Source: Thalassotalea sp. Sam97
GTDB taxonomy: Bacteria; Pseudomonadota; Gammaproteobacteria; Enterobacterales; Alteromonadaceae
Assembly (NCBI RefSeq): GCF_041379765.1
Contig: NZ_CP166919.1
Location: 2,976,001-3,040,000, forward strand
Direction: 5' to 3'
DNA length: 64,000 nucleotides
Positions 33,454-43,995 of the stretch are shown one piece after another. Position 1 is the first letter of the stretch. Every line of letters starts with the position of its first letter. A program made the position numbers and the translations under genes. The notes under the pieces are model-generated. The model was not told the origin of the DNA, made no database searches, and saw only the letters and a list, made by a program, of their open reading frames with translations.

Positions 33454-33993
33454 TTATTTCTTAAACGGGAAGTTAAAGGCAGTCAGCAAAGCACGACCTT
33501 CCGCATCGTTACCCGCAGTAGTAGTGATAGTGATATCCATACCGCGAATTTTATCTACTTTATCGTAGTCGATTTCAGGAAATATGATTTGCTCACGCAC
33601 ACCCATGCTGTAGTTACCACGGCCGTCGAACGACTTAGGGTTCAAGCCACGGAAGTCACGGATACGAGGAACTGAGATTGAGATTAAACGCTCAAAGAAT
33701 TCCCACATGCGCTCGCCGCGTAGAGTTACTTTTGCACCAATAGGGTAGCCTTCACGGATCTTGAAGCCAGCAACAGATTTGCGAGCTTTAGTCACTAGAG
33801 GCTTTTGACCCGAGATTGCAGTAAGATCAGCAACAGCGTTGTCTAGCACTTTCTTATCAGAAATAGCTTCGCCAACACCCATGTTAAGAGTGATCTTCTC
33901 AATTCGAGGGACTTGCATGACACTTTTGTATCCGAACTCTTTGGTCAGTTCAGCAACAACTGTATCTTTGTAAAAATCATGCAGTTTCGCCAT
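33454..33993 (-). CDS. rplE: 50S ribosomal protein L5
   Basis: 179 aa, 5S rRNA-binding protein; [13 protein letters not shown] near the N-terminus and [17 protein letters not shown] near the C-terminus. Confidence 0.98.
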   Translation of the reverse strand: MAKLHDFYKDTVVAELTKEFGYKSVMQVPRIEKITLNMGVGEAISDKKVLDNAVADLTAISGQKPLVTKARKSVAGFKIREGYPIGAKVTLRGERMWEFFERLISISVPRIRDFRGLNPKSFDGRGNYSMGVREQIIFPEIDYDKVDKIRGMDITITTTAGNDAEGRALLTAFNFPFKK

Positions 33994-34006
33994 CGTTTAC
34001 TCCAAA

Positions 34007-34321
34007 TTAAACTAATTCGTTATTAGACTTGAAGAAACGAACTTTTTTGCCGTCTTCAATTCTAAAACCAACACGATCAGCCTTGCCAGTAGCAGGGTTT
34101 TTGATCGCAACGTTAGATACGTCGATTGCAGCTTCTTTCTCAATGATGCCACCAGCTTGCTGTAACTGAGGTACAGGCTTTTGGTGTTTCTTCACTAAGT
34201 TGATGCCTTCAACGAAAACTTTACCTTCAGCTGTAAGAACTTTAGTGACCTTGCCACTTTTGCCCTTATCTTTACCAGCTAGGATTACTACCTCGTCATT
34301 TTGACGAATTTTAGAGGCCAT
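34007..34321 (-). CDS. rplX: 50S ribosomal protein L24
   Basis: 104 aa with the KOW motif ([18 protein letters not shown]). 13 bp before rplE. Confidence 0.98.
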   Translation of the reverse strand: MASKIRQNDEVVILAGKDKGKSGKVTKVLTAEGKVFVEGINLVKKHQKPVPQLQQAGGIIEKEAAIDVSNVAIKNPATGKADRVGFRIEDGKKVRFFKSNNELV

Positions 34322-34332
34322 TTATAGACTCC

Positions 34333-34701
34333 TTATAGTACTTCTGGAGCTAGTGAAACGATCTTCATGAACTTTTCAGTTCGAAGTTCACGTGTCACTG
34401 GCCCGAAAATACGAGTACCAATTGGTTGTAAGTTGGTGTTCAACATTACAGCCGCGTTACCGTCAAAACGGATGGCTGAGCCATCAGCGCGACGAACGCC
34501 TTTTCTAGTGCGCACCACTACCGCGTTCAGTACATCACCCTTCTTCACTTTACCGCGAGGAATAGCTTCTTTTACAGAAACCTTGATGATGTCACCGATA
34601 CCAGCATAGCGACGGTGCGAGCCACCTAGAACCTTTATACATTGCACGCGTCGAGCGCCGCTGTTATCAGCAACGTCTAACTGTGATTGCATTTGGATCA
34701 T
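34333..34701 (-). CDS. rplN: 50S ribosomal protein L14
   Basis: 122 aa, first gene of the spc operon. The ATG at 34701 ([18 protein letters not shown]) aligns with E. coli L14 and has GGAG 8 nt upstream; a longer frame from a TTG at 34731 is not supported. It is separated from rpsQ by a 3.7-kb inserted region. Confidence 0.97.
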   Translation of the reverse strand: MIQMQSQLDVADNSGARRVQCIKVLGGSHRRYAGIGDIIKVSVKEAIPRGKVKKGDVLNAVVVRTRKGVRRADGSAIRFDGNAAVMLNTNLQPIGTRIFGPVTRELRTEKFMKIVSLAPEVL

Positions 34702-34730
34702 GTTATGTGCTCCGCTTTTGTTAAAATTCA

Positions 34731-34797
34731 AGACCGTTTATCGGTCTTTCACTGCCTTAAAAACCACCCACTTAGAGTGAATGGGCGCGAGATTATA
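34731..34797 (-). promoter_or_regulatory. Promoter and leader of the spc operon
   Basis: A consensus -10 TATAAT lies on the minus strand at 34792-34797 with only a weak -35 match upstream. The leader has a perfect hairpin AAGACCG-ATAAA-CGGTCTT (34731-34749) just before the rplN ribosome-binding site. Since the S10 unit is now 3.7 kb away behind several terminators, the spc and alpha genes must rely on this promoter. Confidence 0.6.
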
Positions 34798-35241
34798 ACA
34801 CTACAAATTAAAAAGTGGTACTTTATTTAAACAAAAACTTTAGCAAGGAACGCGAGGTTAATATATTGTTAATATATGAGCAAGCTAAGATGCTGATTTT
34901 TGGTGTTATTTATAATCGAACAGGATTACATATTGTTACCTTTTTAATTATTAAACAATTAATAGCCGAGAAAACCCTGTAAAGGGACGTAACTCCAGGT
35001 AACCAAACTGTTAACAACGACCTTTAAAAGGCTAATTAATCGACAACAACAGGTCTTTCTAGTCCAATAGATGAACTTTTTTATGTGTTGTATTGGATAA
35101 TTTCTGCACTCTTAAACTCTAAAATAGCAACCGAAGTTAACACGTATAGTGATTTCATCGTCGCTGAGCTCACTCAACAAGAGAGTGTCATAAAGCAAAT
35201 TGAATCATAAAACTGTCATAAAACATTAATGAGGAAATATT
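34798..35241. other. AT-rich gap between the spc promoter and the DUF2892 gene
   Basis: About 440 bp without genes. It holds a perfect AT palindrome, ATATATT-gtt-AATATAT (34861-34877), upstream of the spc promoter, and the promoter for the small gene at 35242. Nothing else recognisable. Confidence 0.4.
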
Positions 35242-35427
35242 ATGAATAGAAACATTGGCGTGGTAGATAGAATTTTACGTATCGTAGTTGGTTTAGTAAT
35301 GATCTCGTGGGCTGCAACCTATGGTCCTGCCTGGGGCTATATTGGCATTATCCCTCTTATCACCGGTATATTTACCTTTTGTCCGGTGTATCGAGTACTG
35401 GGTATGAGCACATGTGCTAAGAGCTAG
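35242..35427 (+). CDS. DUF2892 small inner-membrane protein
   Basis: 61 aa, two transmembrane helices. Pattern MNRNIGVVDRILRIVVGL...YGPAWGYIGIIPLITGIFTFCPVYRVLG is typical of YgaP-transmembrane/DUF2892 proteins, including the conserved cysteine in FTFCPVY. Stand-alone versions often occur near sulfur-transfer genes, but none is adjacent. A strong ribosome-binding site (GAGGAAA) precedes the ATG. It is the first gene of the insert at the S10/spc boundary. Confidence 0.83.
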   Translation: MNRNIGVVDRILRIVVGLVMISWAATYGPAWGYIGIIPLITGIFTFCPVYRVLGMSTCAKS

Positions 35428-35519
35428 TTAGTATTGCAGTACTGGTGAGCAGTTATTGAATATAAGTATTTGCAGTACTCTTATCAATCAAATGAGTGCC
35501 TAGCTGTAAACCTTACCAC

Positions 35520-36572
35520 TTATATCGTATGTAGCTGTCGATATTGTTTTGGTGTACAGCCCTCCAGCTGTTTAAAAACACGATTGAAAGTCGCCAATGA
35601 CGAGAAACCAGATTCGAGACTAACAACAAGTATTGTCCAATCTTTACTTGGCTCTACAGTTAACAACCTTTTTGCATGCTCTAAGCGAAGGTGATTAATA
35701 AAGTGGTTAAAGTTTTTGAAATCTGTTCTGTCTTTAATTTCTTTACTTATTTTATACTCGGGTTCGTTTAATGCATTCGCTACGTCCATGAGTTTGAGTT
35801 CGGGCTGCAGATACAAAGCTTTTTCTGTCATCAAGCTTTCAATCAAGTTAAGTAGTTGTTCATCATTGCGGCCTTTTTCGCTGATAAACTTTTGCGTTTG
35901 TCGATTAACAACTCTGTACTGATGCTGCAGCCAAAGTACGATAATGATGACGGTTAGCATGGCGCTAGCAGCAACACTTCTCACTCCAGGGTACAAGGTT
36001 GTCATTAATTCAGGGTCTAACGGTAAACTCGGAAAAATAACCCTTGTGCTCATTACAGCAACTAGCATGGTTCCTGCAATCATGAACTTTTGTTGTCGTA
36101 TCCGTTTACTGCTTGCTCCGTAACCTCGAATTACTTCCCAAAACGCTAGCAATAAGACACCCGAAGTAAGTATTTTTAGCAACTCACTCAAGGAACGCTT
36201 TAGCAAGTCAAATGTTTGTTGCTCTATCCATTGTAATGAAATAGCGATATCGATACTTCGGACTAACAAAATGAGCACAGCAATGACACCGGCGAGAATA
36301 TAATGAGCATTAGCTAGCGCCCTCCCCTTGCGAAACATGCAACGGGTTAATAGCCAAAAAACATTACAAGTCGCAAATGTTCCCAATGCAATAAACTGCT
36401 GCTCAACTTCGAAGGGTGTTGCAAGTAATTGACTCAAGGCTAAGCACACCAGAGAAAAAGCCAAAATGACGAAAAGATAATGTTCTATTCTTTGTGGACT
36501 AAACAGGTACAAACTAGCGCAGCTACTAATAGCTATGATCAGTAATAAATAGTGAGGGAAATTTTCAAACAT
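35520..36572 (-). CDS. Membrane-anchored AraC-family transcriptional regulator
   Basis: 350 aa. Residues 1 to about 220 form six or seven hydrophobic segments (for example YLLLIIAISSCASLYLF and AASAMLTVIIIVLWL); the last ~110 residues are an AraC-type double helix-turn-helix (LKLMDVANALNEPEYKIS, then SLESGFSSLATFNRVFKQLEG, ending TPKQYRQLH). The membrane part probably senses a signal and controls the divergently transcribed DUF2306 gene, about 230 bp away by starts (inference). The target is not otherwise indicated. Confidence 0.83.
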   Translation of the reverse strand: MFENFPHYLLLIIAISSCASLYLFSPQRIEHYLFVILAFSLVCLALSQLLATPFEVEQQFIALGTFATCNVFWLLTRCMFRKGRALANAHYILAGVIAVLILLVRSIDIAISLQWIEQQTFDLLKRSLSELLKILTSGVLLLAFWEVIRGYGASSKRIRQQKFMIAGTMLVAVMSTRVIFPSLPLDPELMTTLYPGVRSVAASAMLTVIIIVLWLQHQYRVVNRQTQKFISEKGRNDEQLLNLIESLMTEKALYLQPELKLMDVANALNEPEYKISKEIKDRTDFKNFNHFINHLRLEHAKRLLTVEPSKDWTILVVSLESGFSSLATFNRVFKQLEGCTPKQYRQLHTI

Positions 36573-36803
36573 ATCTAATAACCAAGTTAATCTCGACCCG
36601 CCATATAAGAAACAAATATCGACTGTTACACATCATAAAGATTTCTAATTAGCTTTACCATTTTACTGTACAGCTAATCAGCTTTTGCTAAGTGGATTGC
36701 CCCAATTTAGCGATTTATTATTCTCATATTCGAAATTTGCACAGCATTAGCCCTTTAAATCCGCACAATAGCTACTTCTATGTTGTTTTTAAGAGGCCGT
36801 AAA

Positions 36804-37664
36804 ATGAACCAAGTTGCAGTGACAAGCAAAAAACAAAAAATCGCAGGCTACCACAAGTCTTTATATGCTTATATTAATTCCTGGCTATCCGGTGCGACTA
36901 AGACATGGCTAGTAGCTGTGTTGTGCGGACAATGGATGTTTGCACTCTATATTTTCGCACAATTCACCATCCCCTGGATTACAGGTGAACTCGATGAATC
37001 TCTATTCACTCATATGATTCGTGGTTATAGGAATGGTGAAATATTTAGCAATGCAGTATTGCTACTACACATCATACCGGTAATGTTCATCAATTTAAGT
37101 GCTACCTTTCAACTTATTCCGTATATAAGAGTTAGGTTTCCAGCGTTCCACCGATGGAATGGCAGATTATTTTTAGTCGTTGGTTTCTTCGGTGCTATTA
37201 GCGGCCTGTATATGACATGGGGGATTGGTAGCCGCTTGAGTGATGTAGGCTCTATTGGTGTCACATTAAATGGCATACTGCTCCCTATCTTCGTTTATTA
37301 TGCATGGCAAACTGCCCTGCAAAAAAACTTTGCATCGCATCGTCGACTGGCAGTACATACTTTTATTTTAATTAATGGTGTTTGGAATGTGCGTCTGTAT
37401 TTAATGGGTTGGTTTATGGTCAATCAAGGCCCTCTTGGAAACAGCAAACAAATTGACGGCCCTGCCGATATTGCTATTTCGTTTGCTTCGTATTTACTGC
37501 CTATGGTCGTGGCTGAAATCGTTTTCTGGGCTGAAAGAAAAAATCAAGTAAGGCCAAAGCTGATTGCCGCCTTATCTGTGTCTTGTTTAGCATTGATAAC
37601 AATCGTTGGGGTTTACGCTGCATCGACAAAGATGTGGATACCTAGGATTGGAATAGGGATTTAA
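36804..37664 (+). CDS. DUF2306 family membrane protein
   Basis: 286 aa from ATG 36804, which has AGAGG upstream; an ATG at 36780 has none. About seven transmembrane segments. Family features are HIIPVMFINLSATFQLIPYIR, FHRWNGRLFLVVG, and FASHRRLAVHTFILINGVWNVR, with conserved histidines resembling haem or metal ligands in membrane cytochrome-like proteins; the ligand idea is inference. Function unknown. It is paired divergently with the membrane AraC regulator. Confidence 0.8.
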   Translation: MNQVAVTSKKQKIAGYHKSLYAYINSWLSGATKTWLVAVLCGQWMFALYIFAQFTIPWITGELDESLFTHMIRGYRNGEIFSNAVLLLHIIPVMFINLSATFQLIPYIRVRFPAFHRWNGRLFLVVGFFGAISGLYMTWGIGSRLSDVGSIGVTLNGILLPIFVYYAWQTALQKNFASHRRLAVHTFILINGVWNVRLYLMGWFMVNQGPLGNSKQIDGPADIAISFASYLLPMVVAEIVFWAERKNQVRPKLIAALSVSCLALITIVGVYAASTKMWIPRIGIGI

Positions 37665-37780
37665 CAGGCCTTATTGAAAATATTATTCTTTGATCAAGAA
37701 AATCTAATCGTTCCTTGTTTAGGCTAGCAATTCTGCCAAAACCAACTAGTGGTGTATCAACCATGCCGTTATCTGACAAG

Positions 37781-37812
37781 AAAACAAAAAGGGCTCCCTA
37801 AGGAGCCCTTTT
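37781..37812 (-). terminator. Outermost copy of the S10-operon terminator
   Basis: AAAAAGGGCTCC-CTAA-GGAGCCCTTTTT, a perfect 12-bp stem. The three other copies (centred near 37986, 38174 and 38362) have one A-C mismatch in the same stem. Confidence 0.85.
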
Positions 37813-38450
37813 TACAGCTTTAAGAACAATCTTAAATTATGCTTTTTCTACAACGTCAACTAGAGTCCAAGACTTAGTTTTTGAAACTAAGGGTATGACC
37901 ACATTCAGCGAATGTGCATTTCAACAAACTTGCTGGAGATATCCAGCTATTTTTCTACCCAATCTGTAAAAACAAAAAGAGCTCCCTAAGGAGCCCTTTT
38001 TACAGCTTTAAGAACAATCTTAAATTATGCTTTTTCTACAACGTCAACAAGAGTCCAAGACTTAGTTTTTGAAACTAAGGGTATGACCACATTCAGCGAA
38101 TGTGCATTTCAACAAACTTGCTGGAGATATCCAGCTATTTTTCTACCCAATCTGTAAAAACAAAAAGAGCTCCCTAAGGAGCCCTTTTTACAGCTTTAAG
38201 AACAATCTTAAATTATGCTTTTTCTACAACGTCAACTAAAGTCCAAGACTTAGTTTTTGAAACTAAGGGTATGGCCACATTCAGCGAATGTGCATTTCAA
38301 CAAACTTGTTGCAGATATCCAGCTATTTTTCTACCCAATCTGTAAAAACAAAAAGAGCTCCCTAAGGAGCCCTTTTTACAGCTTTAAGAACAATCTTAAA
38401 TTATGCTTTTTCTACAACGTCAACTAGAGTCCAAGACTTAGTTTTTGAAA
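37781..38450 (-). repeat. 188-bp tandem array carrying copies of the rpsQ 3' end and terminator
   Basis: Four copies of a 106-bp segment (37781-37886, 37969-38074, 38157-38262, 38345-38450) are separated by three copies of an 82-bp linker, an exact 188-bp period. The last copy is the genuine end of rpsQ: 50 bp of coding sequence (ending VDVVEKA-stop in frame) plus 56 bp with the terminator. Copies differ by single bases (for example the codon region GTCAACTAG / GTCAACAAG / GTCAACTAA), and the third linker has GTTGCAG where others have GCTGGAG. The linker forms three small hairpins, two within it (ACATTC-agc-GAATGT, CTGGA-gata-TCCAG) and one across its junction (CTTAGTTT-ttg-AAACTAAG). Confidence 0.92.
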
Positions 38451-38649
38451 TAGGAGCACATTCACGAATTGTTACTACATCACCTTCGTTACATACGTTA
38501 GCTTCATCATGCGCTTTCAACTTAGTTGAACGGATCATGAACTTACCGTAGATAGGGTGCTTAACACGACGCTCGATCAGTACAGTGATAGACTTGTCCA
38601 TTTTGTTACTGACAACGGTGCCTTGTAGAGTACGAATAGTTTCGCTCAT
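38401..38649 (-). CDS. rpsQ: 30S ribosomal protein S17
   Basis: 82 aa, OB-fold primary 16S binder ([18 protein letters not shown]). Intact and last gene of the S10 operon. Its ATG overlaps the rpmC stop by one base. Its final 50 bp are repeated three more times downstream. Confidence 0.97.
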   Translation of the reverse strand: MSETIRTLQGTVVSNKMDKSITVLIERRVKHPIYGKFMIRSTKLKAHDEANVCNEGDVVTIRECAPISKTKSWTLVDVVEKA

Positions 38650-38840
38650 TATGAAGCCGCCTTCTGGTTTAGGATTGTCTTAACACGTGCGATATCGCGA
38701 CGTACGTTACGTAGCAAATGTGTTTGAGCTAGCTGACCAGTGCTTGCTTGCATGCGATAGTTAAACTGTTCACGCAATAAGCTTAGTAATTCAGCATTAA
38801 GCTCTTCAATGCTTTTGTCTTTTAGTTCACTAGCTTTCAT
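38649..38840 (-). CDS. rpmC: 50S ribosomal protein L29
   Basis: 63 aa, two-helix protein at the tunnel exit ([19 protein letters not shown]). Overlaps both rplP and rpsQ by one base, indicating coupling. Confidence 0.97.
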   Translation of the reverse strand: MKASELKDKSIEELNAELLSLLREQFNYRMQASTGQLAQTHLLRNVRRDIARVKTILNQKAAS

Positions 38841-39253
38841 TACATTACCTTACGAGTTACGAAAGTTGTCTTGAAAGGTAGTTTAGCAGCTGCAAGTGAG
38901 AATGCTTCACGTGCTAGCTCTTCGCTTACACCTTCCATTTCATACAATACACGACCTGGCTGAATTTGGCATACCCAGTATTCAACAGAACCTTTACCTT
39001 TACCCATACGAACCTCAAGAGGCTTCTTGGTAATTGGCTTGTCTGGGAATACACGGATCCAGATTTTACCTTGACGTTTAATGTGACGTGTCATTGCACG
39101 ACGAGCCGCTTCGATTTGACGAGCAGTCATACGACCACGCTCTACAGATTTCAAACCGAAAGAACCGAAGTTAACTGAGCTACCAGTGTGAGCTAGACCA
39201 CGGTTACGCAGTTTCATCTGCTTGCGGAATTTAGTACGTTTTGGTTGTAACAT
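38840..39253 (-). CDS. rplP: 50S ribosomal protein L16
   Basis: 137 aa, starting [20 protein letters not shown]. In E. coli an arginine near residue 81 is hydroxylated by RoxA; the [16 protein letters not shown] segment covering it is conserved here. Confidence 0.98.
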   Translation of the reverse strand: MLQPKRTKFRKQMKLRNRGLAHTGSSVNFGSFGLKSVERGRMTARQIEAARRAMTRHIKRQGKIWIRVFPDKPITKKPLEVRMGKGKGSVEYWVCQIQPGRVLYEMEGVSEELAREAFSLAAAKLPFKTTFVTRKVM

Positions 39254-39264
39254 GACTTATTTCC

Positions 39265-39960
39265 TTACTTGCTGCTCTTGCCTTTGCCTTTTCTCTTCGG
39301 CTTAGCCGGTGCTTCAACCTCTAGAGGCATGCCACCGATAACTTCACCTTTGAAGATCCAGACTTTAACACCAATAACACCGTAGGTAGTGTCTGCACGA
39401 GCTGTTGCGTAATCGATATCAGCACGTAAAGTGTGTAATGGTACACGACCTTCACGATACCATTCAGCACGTGCGATATCCGCACCGCCTAAACGACCGC
39501 TAACTTGTACTTTGATACCTTTAGCACCTAAACGCATAGCGTTTTGTACAGCACGCTTCATAGCACGACGGAACATAACACGACGCTCTAATTGGCTCGC
39601 GATGCTGTCAGCTACTAGTTGCGCATCCATTTCTGGCTTACGAACTTCAGCAATGTTGATTTGTGCAGGTACACCAGCGATTTGAGAAACTTTCTTACGT
39701 AATTTCTCAACGTCTTCACCTTTCTTACCAATCACAACACCTGGACGTGCAGTGTGGATAGTAACGCGAATAGACTTAGCTGGACGCTCAATAACAATTT
39801 TCGACAAAGATGCACGCTTTAACTCTTCAGTTAGGTAAGCACGAACTTCGTGGTCACCTTTGATGTTAGCTGCATATTCTTTAGTATTTGCATACCAAGT
39901 AGACGCGAAAGGTTTCGTGATACCTAGGCGAATACCGGTAGGATGTACTTTCTGACCCAT
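39265..39960 (-). CDS. rpsC: 30S ribosomal protein S3
   Basis: 231 aa with the KH domain ([18 protein letters not shown]) and a basic C-terminal tail ([15 protein letters not shown]). 11 bp before rplP. Confidence 0.98.
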   Translation of the reverse strand: MGQKVHPTGIRLGITKPFASTWYANTKEYAANIKGDHEVRAYLTEELKRASLSKIVIERPAKSIRVTIHTARPGVVIGKKGEDVEKLRKKVSQIAGVPAQINIAEVRKPEMDAQLVADSIASQLERRVMFRRAMKRAVQNAMRLGAKGIKVQVSGRLGGADIARAEWYREGRVPLHTLRADIDYATARADTTYGVIGVKVWIFKGEVIGGMPLEVEAPAKPKRKGKGKSSK

Positions 39961-39971
39961 TCGAATATCTC

Positions 39972-40304
39972 CTAGCTATCAGATACAACCACAGTAATGT
40001 GGCTAGTACGCTTAAGGATACGATCCGCGCGACCTTTCGCACGAGGTTTAATACGTTTCATTGTTGGACCATCGTCAACCATAATGGTTTTTACGAATAG
40101 TTCATCAATGTCTGCACCTTCGTTGTGCTCAGCATTAGCGATTGCAGAGTTAAGAACTTTCTTAACTAGAACAGCAGCAGACTTGTTGCTGTATTCTAGA
40201 ATTTCAAGAGCTTTCTCAACGTGTAAACCGCGGATTTGGTCAACAACCAAACGAGCTTTTTGAGCTGAACCACGGGCAAATTTATGTTTAGCGATAGCTT
40301 CCAT
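39972..40304 (-). CDS. rplV: 50S ribosomal protein L22
   Basis: 110 aa; the tunnel-lining beta-hairpin [18 protein letters not shown] is intact with no insertion or deletion of the kind linked to macrolide resistance. Confidence 0.98.
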   Translation of the reverse strand: MEAIAKHKFARGSAQKARLVVDQIRGLHVEKALEILEYSNKSAAVLVKKVLNSAIANAEHNEGADIDELFVKTIMVDDGPTMKRIKPRAKGRADRILKRTSHITVVVSDS

Positions 40305-40315
40305 TTAATTTCCCC

Positions 40316-40594
40316 TTATCTTTTCTTCGCTTTCTTATCAGCAGCGTGGCCGCGATAAGTACGAGTAGGTGCAAATTCACCCAGCTTGTGACCGATCATT
40401 TCATCGGTAACGAATACTGGAACGTGTTGACGGCCATTATGGACAGCAATGGTCAATCCGATCATCGAAGGGATGATCATTGAACGACGAGACCAAGTTT
40501 TGATAGGTTTCTTGTTCCCGCTTTCCAGAGCTTTCTCTACCTTCGTTAACAAGTGCAGGTCAATAAATGGACCTTTCTTGAGAGAACGTGGCAT
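40316..40594 (-). CDS. rpsS: 30S ribosomal protein S19
   Basis: 92 aa, starting [16 protein letters not shown], with [16 protein letters not shown] near the end. Follows rplB by 29 bp. Confidence 0.98.
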   Translation of the reverse strand: MPRSLKKGPFIDLHLLTKVEKALESGNKKPIKTWSRRSMIIPSMIGLTIAVHNGRQHVPVFVTDEMIGHKLGEFAPTRTYRGHAADKKAKKR

Positions 40595-40623
40595 GGTAAT
40601 TCCTCTTTAATTAAAAATTAGTA

Positions 40624-41448
40624 CTACTTAGTACGACGACGTACGATGAACTTGTCAGTACGCTTGTTCTTACGAGTCTTGTAACCTTTAGTTGGTACGC
40701 CCCATGGAGATACAGGGTGACGACCACCAGAAGTACGACCTTCACCACCACCGTGTGGGTGATCTACCGGGTTCATCGCAACACCACGAACGGTTGGACG
40801 AACACCACGCCAGCGAGAAGCACCCGCTTTACCTAGTGAACGCAACATGTGTTCTGCGTTACCGATTTCACCTAGAGTCGCACGACACTCAGCTTCAACT
40901 TTACGCATTTCGCCTGAACGAAGACGTAGAGTTACGTAAGCGCCATCTTTAGCTACTAACTGTGCGTAAGTACCCGCGGCACGAGCGATTTGTGCGCCTT
41001 TACCAGGCTTAAGCTCGATTGCGTGAATAACAGAACCTAGAGGAACGTTACGTAGTGGCATAGTGTTACCAGCAGAGATTGGTGCATCAACACCAGACTG
41101 TACTGTATCACCAGCTTTTAGGCCTTTAGGAGCCAAGATGTAACGACGCTCACCGTCTGCGTAAAGTACTAGTGCGATGTTAGCACTACGGTTTGGATCA
41201 TATTCCAAACGCTCAACTTTCGCTGGGATACCGTCTTTAGTACGCTTAAAGTCGATTACGCGGTAGTGGTGCTTGTGACCACCGCCAACGTGACGAACTG
41301 TAATACGACCAGTGTTGTTACGACCACCAGACTTAGAGTTTTTCTCTAGTAGAGGTGCGTAAGGCTTACCTTTGTATAACTCAGGGTTAACCACTTTAAC
41401 GACGTGGCGACGACCCGGAGAAGTAGGTTTACATTTTACAACTGCCAT
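40624..41448 (-). CDS. rplB: 50S ribosomal protein L2
   Basis: 274 aa, peptidyl-transferase-centre protein. The conserved histidine near the C-terminus is in [15 protein letters not shown]. Confidence 0.98.
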   Translation of the reverse strand: MAVVKCKPTSPGRRHVVKVVNPELYKGKPYAPLLEKNSKSGGRNNTGRITVRHVGGGHKHHYRVIDFKRTKDGIPAKVERLEYDPNRSANIALVLYADGERRYILAPKGLKAGDTVQSGVDAPISAGNTMPLRNVPLGSVIHAIELKPGKGAQIARAAGTYAQLVAKDGAYVTLRLRSGEMRKVEAECRATLGEIGNAEHMLRSLGKAGASRWRGVRPTVRGVAMNPVDHPHGGGEGRTSGGRHPVSPWGVPTKGYKTRKNKRTDKFIVRRRTK

Positions 41449-41459
41449 TGCTAAATCTC

Positions 41460-41762
41460 CTATTGCTCAGCGCCAACGAAGTCGATGTCGCTGCCTTCTT
41501 TAAGAGTAACGTAAGCTTTTTTCCAATCGCTACGACGACCCATGCGCATACCTGTACGCTTGGTTTTACCCTTAACATTTAGAGTGCGAACACCAGTAAC
41601 TTCAACTTCGAAAAGTTTTTCTACGGCAGCTTTGATTTCTGCTTTAGATGCATCAGTAGCTACTTTGAAAACAACAGTGTTGTTTGCTTCAGCAGATACA
41701 GTTGCTTTTTCAGAAATGTTTGGTGCTAAAAGCACCTTCAACAAACGTTCTTCGTTGATCAT
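41460..41762 (-). CDS. rplW: 50S ribosomal protein L23
   Basis: 100 aa, docking site for trigger factor and [27 protein letters not shown] contains the extended rRNA-binding loop, here cited in part. Its ATG overlaps the rplD stop by 4 bp. Confidence 0.98.
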   Translation of the reverse strand: MINEERLLKVLLAPNISEKATVSAEANNTVVFKVATDASKAEIKAAVEKLFEVEVTGVRTLNVKGKTKRTGMRMGRRSDWKKAYVTLKEGSDIDFVGAEQ

Positions 41763-42364
41763 GCTAACATCTCCTCAATTTGCTTAACAGCAGCTTCAGT
41801 TACCAAAACTTTCTCAAAGCGAACTAGGCTTACAGGGTCGATTGTTGCTACGTCGCGAACGTCAACCTTGTGCAAGTTACGAGCAGATAAGAATAGGTTT
41901 TCGTTTACTTCTGGAGTAACGATTAGAACGTCGTTTAGTTCTAAACCTTTTAACTTAGCTACTAAGTCTTTAGTTTTTGGCGTTTCTACCGCAAAATCTT
42001 TAACAACAACTAGACGCTCTTGACGAACTAGTTCAGAAAGAATGCTACGGATAGCACCGCGGTACATTTTACGGTTAACCTTCTGGCTGTGATCTTGTGG
42101 CTTAGCTGCGAAAGTTACACCACCAGTGCGCCAGATTGGGCTACGAGTTGTACCAGCACGTGCACGGCCAGTACCTTTTTGACGCCATGGCTTCTTGCCA
42201 CCGCCACTAACTTCAGAACGAGTCTTTTGAGCACGAGTACCTTGACGAGCACCTGCTGCGTAAGCAACAACTACTTGGTGTACTAGAGCTTCGTTAAACT
42301 CACGTCCAAAGGTAGCTTCAGAAACTTCAAGAGCGCCAGACGCGTCTTTTAATGCTAATTCCAT
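41759..42364 (-). CDS. rplD: 50S ribosomal protein L4
   Basis: 201 aa from ATG 42364 ([16 protein letters not shown]); an in-frame GTG one codon earlier is less likely. In E. coli L4 represses the S10 operon through the leader mRNA. The tunnel loop [16 protein letters not shown] is intact. Confidence 0.97.
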   Translation of the reverse strand: MELALKDASGALEVSEATFGREFNEALVHQVVVAYAAGARQGTRAQKTRSEVSGGGKKPWRQKGTGRARAGTTRSPIWRTGGVTFAAKPQDHSQKVNRKMYRGAIRSILSELVRQERLVVVKDFAVETPKTKDLVAKLKGLELNDVLIVTPEVNENLFLSARNLHKVDVRDVATIDPVSLVRFEKVLVTEAAVKQIEEMLA

Positions 42365-42382
42365 CACTAATCTCCTCAGACG

Positions 42383-43021
42383 TTAGGCTTTAACAGCTGG
42401 TTTAACGATCACGTTGCCATTAACAGCACCTGGTAAGGCACCCTTAATTAGAAGCAAGTTACGCTCAGCGTCAACGCGAACTAGTTCAAGGTTCTGAGTA
42501 GTAACTTTCTCAGCACCCATGTGACCAGACATTTTTTTGCCTTTAAATACACGACCAGGTGTTTGACACTGACCGATTGAACCGTTTGAACGGTGAGACA
42601 AAGAGTTACCGTGTGTAGCATCTTGCATACGGAAGTTCCAACGCTTGATACCACCTTGGAAACCTTTACCTTTAGAGGTACCGGTAACGTCTACTAGTTT
42701 GGTTTCGTTTAATACTTCAACAGTTAACTCACTGCCAGCTGCGAAATCTTCACCTTCACCATCTTTAAGACGGAATTCCCACAAACCACGACCAGCTTCG
42801 ATGCCGGCTTTAGCGAAGTGACCCGCCATTGGCTTGTTTACACGGTTAGCTTTCTTAGCACCAGTGGTAACTTGTAATGCGCGATAACCATCGTTTTCAA
42901 GAGTTTTAACTTGAGCAACGCGGTTCGCTTCAACTTCTACGACAGTAACTGGAATTGAAACGCCTTCTTCAGTGAAGATGCGAGTCATACCAACTTTACG
43001 TCCGACTAAACCAATAGTCAT
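42383..43021 (-). CDS. rplC: 50S ribosomal protein L3
   Basis: 212 aa, starting [16 protein letters not shown]. Contains the glutamine methylated by PrmB in E. coli within the [17 protein letters not shown] region. Confidence 0.98.
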   Translation of the reverse strand: MTIGLVGRKVGMTRIFTEEGVSIPVTVVEVEANRVAQVKTLENDGYRALQVTTGAKKANRVNKPMAGHFAKAGIEAGRGLWEFRLKDGEGEDFAAGSELTVEVLNETKLVDVTGTSKGKGFQGGIKRWNFRMQDATHGNSLSHRSNGSIGQCQTPGRVFKGKKMSGHMGAEKVTTQNLELVRVDAERNLLLIKGALPGAVNGNVIVKPAVKA

Positions 43022-43037
43022 AGTTGTACTCCCCTTA

Positions 43038-43553
<516 letters not shown>

Positions 43554-43657
43554 CTGAAATAGAAAATCAATGCAAGTTTATTTTCTGTACAACAGCGAGT
43601 ATTTTGTATAAAAATTGTTAACGAGGTTAACGAGTGCTTCGAGGTACTAATTTTGTA

Positions 43658-43711
43658 GAAACTGTTCACCGTCGTCCCACAATGTCTTTGTGTGGGATCT
43701 CGTGCAGTTTC
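43658..43711. repeat. 54-bp imperfect palindrome
   Basis: Outer arms GAAACTG / CAGTTTC and inner arms GTCCCACA / TGTGTGGGAT form a long hairpin. Similar palindromes with GGTCCC...CCGGG TTGACG ends occur at 43889-43935 and 25981-26012. It looks like a short dispersed repeat rather than a gene. Confidence 0.6.
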
Positions 43712-43888
43712 GAAGTGGCTTCGTTGTAGGCACGCTATTACCCAAGGAGGTCCCATCCTCGGTAACAGCTCCATGCGTTACTCTACCTCCTGCATCCTTG
43801 CAGTCGAAAAGCATGATGGCATGACGCTGGGTATTTTTAAAGATAGTTCTGAATTGCAATGTGATTTAGTTATAGCACACTATAGTAA

Positions 43889-43935
43889 CACGAGGTCCCG
43901 GACATCAGCAGAGCTGATTCCGGGTTGACGGTGAG
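43889..43935. repeat. Dispersed palindrome near uvrA
   Basis: GAGGTCCCGG, ATCAGC-aga-GCTGAT, then CCGGGTTGACG: a nested inverted repeat of about 45 bp, same general pattern as the element at 25981-26012. Confidence 0.6.
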
Positions 43936-43966
43936 CCAGTTGTTAGATAGCCAACAAGCCTATACA

Positions 43967-43992
43967 AAAACGCCAGCATCAGCTGGCGTTTA
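43967..43992 (-). terminator. uvrA terminator
   Basis: AAACGCCAGC-TGAT-GCTGGCGTTTTT on the minus strand, just after the uvrA stop. Confidence 0.9.
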
Positions 43993-43995
43993 TAG

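Noticed and set aside
37781..38400. Multiple rpsQ pseudogenes as separate genes
   Set aside because: Each copy has only the last 50 bp of rpsQ and no start; it is better described as one tandem array.
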